This document shows, one piece after another, positions 62,901 through 64,000 of a stretch of 64,000 nt of DNA. How positions within the stretch are numbered: the first letter of the stretch is position 1; each line of letters opens with the position of its first letter. Source of the DNA: Isoetes taiwanensis. Taxonomy: Eukaryota > Streptophyta > Lycopodiopsida > Isoetales > Isoetaceae. The notes beneath the pieces are model-generated. The model did no database searches and was not told the DNA's origin. It was given only the letters and a program-made list of their open reading frames with translations. The position numbers and the translations under genes were made by a program. The DNA lies in the NCBI GenBank assembly GCA_021234155.1, contig JAJEKV010000019.1:6154284-6218283 (forward strand). The letters run 5' to 3'.

Positions 62901-63688
62901 GTCAAGTACAAATCACAGGTTGTCAAAAATACAAGTGCAAACAAAAATGATTACATTAGTAAGGCACATGCAATAGGCTTCATCACCATGCTTGGCTGTG
63001 GGAAGTTGAATTGACTCAATGTCTTGGTCCAGGGTAGTCAAATCAGTGAGAAAAGAAACTGGTGGAAGGACGGTTCACCTAAATGCCCTAGTTTATAAAC
63101 AAGAAGCCTATCTCTTACCTAAATCTTTCTGTTAAAGTGTAAATTAAAAGTTTCCATTTAATAATAATGACACACAATTGACAAGATTACACTAAAAAAG
63201 TCCATCTGCCATCTTAGACTTTGTCATGCTACTTCCTATTGTGGATATGCATTTTTAAGCCAGTGTCAGTAATCTTATGTGACTATAAGCATACATTCAA
63301 ATTTAAGATTACAATAAAATTTGGTTTATTGATCATTGCCCCTTCATATTACAGCTCTTCAAACAGCTCTTTCAACTGGCGGAGATATTGCCATTGCAAG
63401 TGATAGTGCAGCTCTTCAAGACCGGTACTATAAATATTCTTTATGCTCCCTCATGACTCCGGCTTTTCGTTAAGCTTCAAAACCGATCAGTATGATTATT
63501 TTTTATGGACTCTAGATTGGAGCATAATACGAGGCTACAAAAGAAGAAAATTGAAGAAAAAAGTACTCAGTTAAGTCAACTTCATGAAAGAGCAAAGAAA
63601 ATAGAACAGCAGAACCTTGAGCTAAAAGAGGAAGCTAGCCGTGTTCATCAGGAATTTGCTTTCCAGCATCGCCTTTGTACCAAAACAT
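35784..63688 (+). CDS. CFAP43: Cilia- and flagella-associated protein 43 (CFAP43/FAP244), 24 exons in window, 3' end missing
   Basis: CFAP43 works with its paralogue CFAP44 in the tether complex that fixes the motor domains of inner-arm dynein f/I1 to the doublet microtubule of cilia and flagella. In plants it can only serve sperm flagella. The 24 exons sum to about 4,870 nt (about 1,620 codons; animal CFAP43 is about 1,670). Exons from 35,784 to 44,918 encode WD-type blades (SGGMHGEVLIID, SGEDGTLRVWESG, VSGAEDGALQI). Exons from 46,941 encode coiled coils with CFAP43 landmarks: ERALQDMMGG, an FKKDFADC...LYKHFKKR segment, DPFTDRPE, PDHWDRLL and KIRYIQLLRNTK. The order matches CFAP43 rather than CFAP44 from memory; CFAP44 is the alternative. 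All phases join except for a break near 51,170. The 5' exons are uncertain and the C-terminus runs off the window. Confidence 0.88.
36462..37249 (+). CDS. CFAP43: CFAP43 exon (large WD exon)
   Basis: Acceptor TTTTTGTGCAG, donor ACTAG/GTAAGA; 788 nt, starting in phase 0 and leaving two bases. It holds at least two WD blades (HVWSHDGEYIYSGGMHGEVLIID and TSAEYSSDGLDLLVGSSNGCIILV) with a long acidic, then Lys-rich loop between them (about residues 40-75 and 145-190 of the exon). Confidence 0.92.
37734..37854 (+). CDS. CFAP43: CFAP43 exon (WD blade)
   Basis: Acceptor ACGATGCAG; the first base completes a Ser codon begun in the previous exon. It reads GNFVVTSGEDGTLRVWESG, a textbook WD end. The donor GAA/GTAAAT at 37,855 restores phase 0. 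The frame stays open about 40 nt further, but the next exon joins only from this donor. Confidence 0.87.
38160..38273 (+). CDS. CFAP43: CFAP43 exon (WD blade)
   Basis: Acceptor TTTTGGCAG, donor AAG/GTTAGT; 114 nt, phase 0. It reads NMVVCGAVTGNIYILQLD and ends HSSAIHK, as in the CFAP43 blade that precedes the 'LLGY' exon. Confidence 0.88.
38583..38950 (+). mobile_element. LTR remnant with tRNA-Met primer binding site
   Basis: TGGTATCAGAGC at 38,832-38,843 is complementary to the 3' end of plant initiator-methionine tRNA, the primer of most plant copia elements. The stretch before it has a TATATAAG box at about 38,734 and ends near AACA, as an LTR should. No gag or pol follows, so only an LTR plus leader remains. 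It lies in the 3.5-kb intron between exons at 38,273 and 41,785. Confidence 0.6.
39623..39689. repeat. (AAAACT)n hexanucleotide microsatellite
   Basis: About eleven perfect copies of AAAACT in a CFAP43 intron. Confidence 0.97.
40440..41380 (-). mobile_element. LINE 3'-end fragments
   Basis: On the minus strand the frame ending near 40,612 reads RKCTLCNLDMVESEEHF followed by AYYIIRGRYHCLFSH. This is the Cys-containing C-terminal block found after the reverse transcriptase in many LINEs ('R.C..C......E.HFL..CP.Y...R'). A related fragment lies at about 41,080-41,340. The same block is found on the + strand at 57,753 and in altered form around 42,360-42,480. Confidence 0.6.
41785..41953 (+). CDS. 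CFAP43: CFAP43 exon (WD blade)
   Basis: Acceptor TATTTGCAG, donor AAAAG/GTAAGC; 169 nt, leaving one base. It reads HLVAVSRTDGKLFFLRN and then DEFQLLGYALLQDWILAIAW. The LLGY segment is a family landmark. Confidence 0.92.
42140..42680 (-). mobile_element. LINE 3'-end fragment, inverted copy of 57,650-57,950
   Basis: Read on the minus strand, the words TCTCCAACTGG-like, TTAAAAATATTAG, CATTATTAGAGGCAGATATC and GTCTTTTTAGAGACCC follow in the same order as on the + strand at 57,660-57,850. It is the same LINE family, inserted in the opposite orientation. Confidence 0.65.
43220..43385. mobile_element. MITE-like inverted repeat
   Basis: The 27 bp at 43,220-43,246 (ATGTCGGACG...TTATAGCCA) match the reverse complement of 43,359-43,385 at 22 of 27 positions. 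The element would be 166 bp with an internal poly(T) run and no coding frame. A third partial copy of TGGCTATAAC lies at about 43,316. Clear target-site duplications were not seen. Confidence 0.6.
43884..44007 (+). CDS. CFAP43: CFAP43 exon
   Basis: Acceptor TTCTGAAG, donor ATAAG/GTTAGC; 124 nt. It enters with one base carried in and leaves two. It reads TDDLMLLVSLAKGELVKLKVP, as in the family segment just before the 'hinge' between the two WD propellers. Confidence 0.9.
44155..44372 (+). CDS. CFAP43: CFAP43 exon
   Basis: Acceptor CCCCCCTAG, donor TCTGG/GTGAGT; 218 nt. It reads FRINVPVMAMVVGKYRIEK, KVLWCFGNDKKLQQYRLP and HFNVLGHMKPGSAL. The 'LH.YRLP' strand and 'GH.K.G' motif suit CFAP43. Confidence 0.92.
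44670..44918 (+). CDS. CFAP43: CFAP43 exon (last WD blades)
   Basis: Acceptor CATTACAG, donor CTTAG/GTGATG; 249 nt. It reads SMLVSGAEDGALQI and GGITAVAVQKGKVFTAGANG, ending the WD half. Confidence 0.92.
45028..45145 (+). CDS. CFAP43: CFAP43 exon (linker)
   Basis: Acceptor CATGCAG, donor GCTGG/GTACGT; 118 nt. It reads RKPSPQEGKMTADCFIQ and a Glu/Gln-rich end, the linker from WD half to coiled-coil half. Confidence 0.85.
45400..45720. mobile_element. LINE 3'-region fragment
   Basis: The words AGCACTGTC.AA.AAAGTAAAGC, CAGCAACAGAGAAA, GTCTTTCCTGAAGAG and ATCCTCTATTACATTAAA recur, altered, at about 49,080-49,330, and a related stretch is at 58,068-58,130 within the nested LINE. Confidence 0.5.
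45866..46110 (+). mobile_element. Solo LTR of the TGACGTGGCA family, copy 1
   Basis: Starts TGTTAG. It carries three near-tandem motifs, TGACGTGGCA (45,915), TGACGTGTCA (45,939) and TGACATGGCA (45,964), then TATATAAG at 45,978. The layout matches the other copies at 52,646, 55,312 and 59,106 (+) and near 56,025 and 61,765 (-). No internal element follows. Confidence 0.65.
46662..46731 (+). ncRNA. tRNA-like sequence: SINE head or tRNA relic
   Basis: The segment has tRNA layout: an A-box-like AAATGCTAAAGCACTTGG, an anticodon-arm-like GGCTTGCAAGC, a variable part AGGTCC, and a T-arm TGGG(C)TGGGTTCAATACCCA with B-box GGTTCAATACC (consensus GGTTCGANTCC). The acceptor stem does not close cleanly, and extra bases lie before the T-arm. 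It sits in a CFAP43 intron on the gene's strand. Most likely a tRNA-derived SINE or a pseudo-tRNA rather than a working tRNA. Confidence 0.45.
46941..47037 (+). CDS. CFAP43: CFAP43 exon (first coiled coil)
   Basis: Acceptor TTTGTAACAG, donor GAAG/GTTTTT (weak at +3 to +6); 97 nt. It reads SFRTKLYKQVQNLRKEFHEL, the start of the coiled-coil half. Phase 0 at its end. Confidence 0.87.
47108..47215 (+). CDS. CFAP43: CFAP43 exon (coiled coil)
   Basis: Acceptor GAACTTAG, donor GAAGAG/GTAAAG; 108 nt, phase 0. It reads APELEKLSRTELIVDLELE and a basic-acidic helix. Confidence 0.9.
47834..47966. repeat. Tandem duplication, period 76 bp
   Basis: CATTTTGAATCCAATGCATG and the 35 bases after it occur at 47,834 and again at 47,910 with one mismatch, inside a CFAP43 intron. 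Confidence 0.85.
48715..48789. repeat. Tandem duplication, 2 x 36 bp
   Basis: GAGGAATGCGTATCCATGAA at 48,718 recurs at 48,754. The two units are nearly identical. Confidence 0.92.
48985..49380. mobile_element. Repeated LINE-like fragment, two copies about 131 bp apart
   Basis: CATAATGTTCCTTAACAACC at about 48,990 recurs near 49,121, followed in both by GTTCATGGAAAT-like, GAGGCCCAA and CTAAGAAAGTA segments. The latter words are shared with 45,480-45,530 and 58,070, which ties them to the LINE 3' region. Confidence 0.5.
49400..49455. repeat. (CCTC)n / (CTTC)n microsatellite
   Basis: A run of CCTC tetramers passes into CTTC tetramers. It adjoins the LINE-like fragment to its left and could derive from its simple-repeat tail. 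Confidence 0.95.
49825..49903 (+). CDS. CFAP43: CFAP43 exon (coiled coil)
   Basis: Acceptor GATGTTACAG, donor CCTG/GTATAG; 79 nt, leaving one base. It reads IRMDNLRKDVLSARIKEECW, matching the family's 'I...CW..M...G' segment. Confidence 0.92.
50250..50794 (+). CDS. CFAP43: CFAP43 exon with long disordered insertion
   Basis: Acceptor ACTAAACAG, donor TTCAG/GTTCAT; 545 nt, ending in phase 0. The first third is conserved in style (VPNFPLHHK, KNYPLATVAKFLRIVEMQER). From about residue 60 it becomes a Ser/Asp/Glu/Pro/Ala-rich segment with no predicted fold, including an EEEEEIEIISPEAQEQ stretch, then a basic KRKR end. Confidence 0.9.
50900..51288 (+). CDS. CFAP43: CFAP43 exon(s) with an apparent frameshift
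   Basis: Acceptor ACAAAACAG; a coiled-coil frame runs from RMLLHIHLLE through KITDLQKAL-like ITDLQKALGQNDEYVLPPLQ and on to PEKMITYYSVERPSVPRR, then stops at about 51,176. Family-like sequence resumes in a different frame: EPERSMSEESRTVEIPYQG and LTEGRKRQEKLRLEGREQF, with a donor at 51,289 (TTCA/GTACTT) that joins the next exon in phase. Either two bases are missing in the GGAGAACC stretch, or there is an intron of only about 55-65 nt, which would be unusually short. Confidence 0.75.
51615..51790 (+). CDS. CFAP43: CFAP43 exon with the DMMGG motif
   Basis: Acceptor GAAACAAG, donor AAG/GTTTGA; 176 nt. It reads GNAAERALQDMMGGKLEHK, one of the best-kept motifs of CFAP43 ('ARERAL.DMMGG.LE'), then KPAWMLGNPKKFTKEQ, and ends in phase 0. 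Confidence 0.94.
51872..52003 (+). CDS. CFAP43: CFAP43 exon (coiled coil)
   Basis: Acceptor TTACGTTAG, donor CTTAAG/GTAGGT; 132 nt, phase 0. It reads AMKEERDKKIRAQEAEQRK and DALIADLYSSRLK. Confidence 0.93.
52646..52830 (+). mobile_element. Solo LTR of the TGACGTGGCA family, copy 2
   Basis: Starts TGTTAGAACTATGCTGACAT. It has the CTGACATGGCATTCTTCTAT-type core shared with the other copies, but the TATA box is worn. Located in a CFAP43 intron. Confidence 0.55.
52977..53147 (+). CDS. CFAP43: CFAP43 exon (coiled coil)
   Basis: Acceptor ATTTACAG, donor GTGAG/GTAAGC; 171 nt, phase 0. It reads EEAKCAEVEQIIACLSTDIE and ends SALTEFRRE; strongly helical and charged. Confidence 0.94.
54773..54912 (+). 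CDS. CFAP43: CFAP43 exon with FKKDF motif
   Basis: Acceptor TTGTTTACAG, donor CCAGC/GTAAGG; 140 nt, leaving two bases. It reads AAEDKAIDRNFKKDFADC and LLYKHFKKRRTP. The 'D..F+KDF.D......LY+.FK+R' pattern is a hallmark of CFAP43. Confidence 0.95.
55312..55560 (+). mobile_element. Solo LTR of the TGACGTGGCA family, copy 3
   Basis: Starts TGTTAGACTT. Motifs in order: TGACGTCA (55,337), TGATGTGGCA (about 55,376), TGACGTGGCA (55,401), then TATATAAG (55,415). It is the best preserved copy. Two CFAP43 exons lie downstream before any copia pol, so it is a solo LTR. Confidence 0.7.
55615..55830 (-). mobile_element. LINE 3'-end fragment
   Basis: On the minus strand, the stretch resembles a LINE 3' end terminating in TGAATTGAATTGAATG and an A-rich run, with a worn frame reading YRPWRPLSLWDPIQEQAYCH. 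Assigned by texture and context only. Confidence 0.3.
55890..56025 (-). mobile_element. LTR fragment of the TGACGTGGCA family, copy 4
   Basis: Reverse complement reads GTTGCTGACATGGCTCTACT, then a worn TATAAAGCC and ATAGTCATGCC, matching the core of the copy at 61,570-61,765. Confidence 0.5.
56258..56369 (+). CDS. CFAP43: CFAP43 exon (basic Ser/Pro linker)
   Basis: Acceptor TTTTTGGGCCAG, donor CTCG/GTACAG; 112 nt. The first base completes an Ala codon left by the previous exon, and the exon ends in phase 0. It reads SSPKGSPRLPATTTSTERR and QGLQGRRRSS. It was recognised because without it the exons at 54,912 and 56,458 do not join in phase. It encodes a disordered linker, so homology gives no support. 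Confidence 0.65.
56458..56517 (+). CDS. CFAP43: CFAP43 exon (short)
   Basis: Acceptor TTTATTACAG, donor CTGAG/GTATTA; 60 nt, phase 0. It reads VQGRRSLIVAKADPFTDRPE. The 'DPF.DRP' end is family-like, and the next exon at 62,098 joins in phase 0. Confidence 0.82.
57650..58405 (+). mobile_element. LINE 3' fragment inserted into the copia element
   Basis: A frame at 57,753 reads FTRPTYYIIRGRYHCLFRDP, the C-terminal block of the local LINE family, and is followed by a 3' region that ends AATAAATC and (TTTC)n at 58,379-58,402. Copia reverse-transcriptase sequence stops just before it and resumes just after it, so it inserted into the copia element. It is 5'-truncated, as is usual for LINEs. Confidence 0.75.
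58379..58402. repeat. (TTTC)n run at LINE 3' end
   Basis: Six CTTT tetramers forming the simple-repeat tail of the LINE. Confidence 0.9.
59106..59285 (+). mobile_element. 3' LTR of the copia element, TGACGTGGCA family copy 5
   Basis: Starts TGTTAGTAGT directly after the RNase H region and a short purine run. It has ATGGCTATATAGCC in the place of the TATA box. It links the solo LTR family to this copia element. Confidence 0.55.
59440..61475 (-). mobile_element. Ty1/copia element, 3'-truncated, on the minus strand
   Basis: Read on the minus strand. A probable short 5' LTR (61,475 to 61,338; starts TGTTGGCATT, ends TTCA) is followed by the primer site TGGTATCAGAGC (61,334 to 61,323). Gag follows from 61,280 (NGRNYPAWKDKMQLAFELAG, a DUF4219-like start; then a UBN2-like part with FLGSIREIAAQLAATG and EDDLLNVIYQG) and an Arg/Gly-rich stretch with a Cys knuckle near 60,430. 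A worn protease lies near 60,270, with a pre-integrase part (RIWHKG) near 59,860. The integrase core (ELIHSDLSG, LLFVDDYSR, CCLRTDNGGEFTSKH) has both catalytic Asp. It ends abruptly at about 59,455; reverse transcriptase, RNase H and the 3' LTR are missing. Gag is nearly intact, with one frame change near 60,950. Confidence 0.88.
61323..61334 (-). other. Primer binding site, initiator-Met tRNA type
   Basis: Reverse complement TGGTATCAGAGC is the standard copia primer site, two bases downstream of the LTR end. Confidence 0.9.
61570..61765 (-). mobile_element. Solo LTR of the TGACGTGGCA family, copy 6
   Basis: Reverse complement starts TGTTAGAGTATGATGATGAC, has TTGCTGACATGGCACTCTAT with a worn TATA box and CATAGTCACGCC, and ends near TTCATCCTTCAG. 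It sits just upstream of the truncated copia element on the same strand but is of a different LTR family. Confidence 0.6.
62098..62520 (+). CDS. CFAP43: CFAP43 exon (large coiled-coil exon)
   Basis: Acceptor TATTTATCAG, donor TTGAAG/GTTTGT; 423 nt, phase 0. It reads DVEPDHWDRLLTTRNRKIE, matching the family's 'P..W..L...R..K...E' segment, then LAFVLHLKQGLVEIK and HDIVLLPRQIIEDFNAVI. All are typical of the C-terminal part of CFAP43. Confidence 0.95.
62610..62745 (+). CDS. CFAP43: CFAP43 exon
   Basis: Acceptor TGTTGCAG, donor AAAAG/GTTCTA; 136 nt, leaving one base. It reads QWQISRLCMLETNLTEKIRY and IQLLRNTK; the 'W....L.......++.+Q.L+.TK' pattern is family-typical. Confidence 0.94.
63355..63424 (+). 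CDS. CFAP43: CFAP43 exon (short)
   Basis: Acceptor CATATTACAG, donor GACCG/GTACTA; 70 nt. It joins in phase on both sides and reads LQTALSTGGDIAIASDSAAL. Confidence 0.88.
63516..63688 (+). CDS. CFAP43: CFAP43 exon (last in window)
   Basis: Acceptor GACTCTAG, donor ACAT/GTAAGC; 173 nt, leaving one base. It reads RLQKKKIEEKSTQLSQLHER and a continued coiled coil. The gene carries on beyond the window; roughly 100 more residues are expected. Confidence 0.93.
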
Positions 63689-64000
63689 GTAAGCATTTAG
63701 TTGCTTACGTCTATCGTGTTTGTTTATAACTCTAGTTCAAAATGCAAATTCAATCACTAAAATTCTAAGCTAGTAATAACGTCATAAACATAATACAACT
63801 GATAAACTTTGAGTAACCTTAATTGAAATGCAACAGTACATCGAACCTTTTGTTGGCACCTAGTGTTCATTCTCCACACTACATGATAGATGTGCTGCAT
63901 ATTTTTTTTGTCATTTTGGACTAAAGTCATTTAAAATATCCAAGGGCTGTTTTCAAAGCCAACACTCTATGAACTTTTATACACAATGTGGAAACAGAAC
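63689..64000 (+). other. Intron of the CFAP43 gene, incomplete
   Basis: Follows the donor at 63,689; no coding segment is seen before the window ends. Confidence 0.75.

Noticed and set aside
35784-63688. Assignment to CFAP44 rather than CFAP43
   Set aside because: The order LLGY blade, DMMGG, FKKDF...LYKHFKKR, PDHWDRLL follows CFAP43 as I know it; the paralogue remains possible until a tree is made.

Overview
The window looks like nuclear DNA of a land plant or charophyte that still makes flagellate sperm (fern, lycophyte, bryophyte or a relative). Two things point there. One large intron-rich gene on the + strand encodes the axonemal protein CFAP43 (FAP244/WDR96 family), which seed plants without motile sperm lack. 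The rest is typical plant repeat DNA: Ty1/copia elements with initiator-methionine tRNA primer binding sites, a Ty3/gypsy integrase relic, LINE relics, a MITE-like inverted repeat and many short tandem duplications. Species cannot be fixed from the sequence; introns of up to about 5.6 kb fit a fern or another repeat-rich spore plant better than a compact moss.

Layout. Positions 1-22 kb hold no intact gene. They contain decayed open frames, a degenerate repeat of about 205 bp (3.4-4.7 kb), a LINE reverse-transcriptase relic (10.3-11.5 kb), an unidentified Cys-containing decayed frame (15.1-15.6 kb), a frameshifted Ty3/gypsy integrase (15.9-16.9 kb), a G-rich low-complexity block (16.9-17.35 kb) and about 1 kb of degenerate AAGATTC-type satellite (20.3-21.3 kb). 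Positions 22-32 kb are mostly non-coding with small tandem duplications; some exon-like islands at 24.4-25.8 kb could not be identified.

The CFAP43 gene fills 35.8 kb to beyond the right edge. I could place 24 coding exons whose splice sites and phases join (about 1,620 codons): N-terminal WD-repeat exons, then coiled-coil exons. A probable start codon and first two short exons lie at 32,666-32,799; the exon(s) joining them to 35,784 were not found, and the 3' end is outside the window. One apparent frameshift, near 51,170, breaks the frame unless an unusually short intron is present.

The introns are full of transposons: a copia element (56.6-59.3 kb) with a LINE nested in it, a second truncated copia on the opposite strand (59.4-61.5 kb), at least six LTR copies of a family with ACGT-core motifs next to a TATA box, several LINE 3'-end fragments on both strands, a tRNA-like SINE or tRNA relic and a MITE. 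I found no CRISPR array, rRNA, intact tRNA or prokaryote-like operon, and nothing that I can defend as a new biological system.
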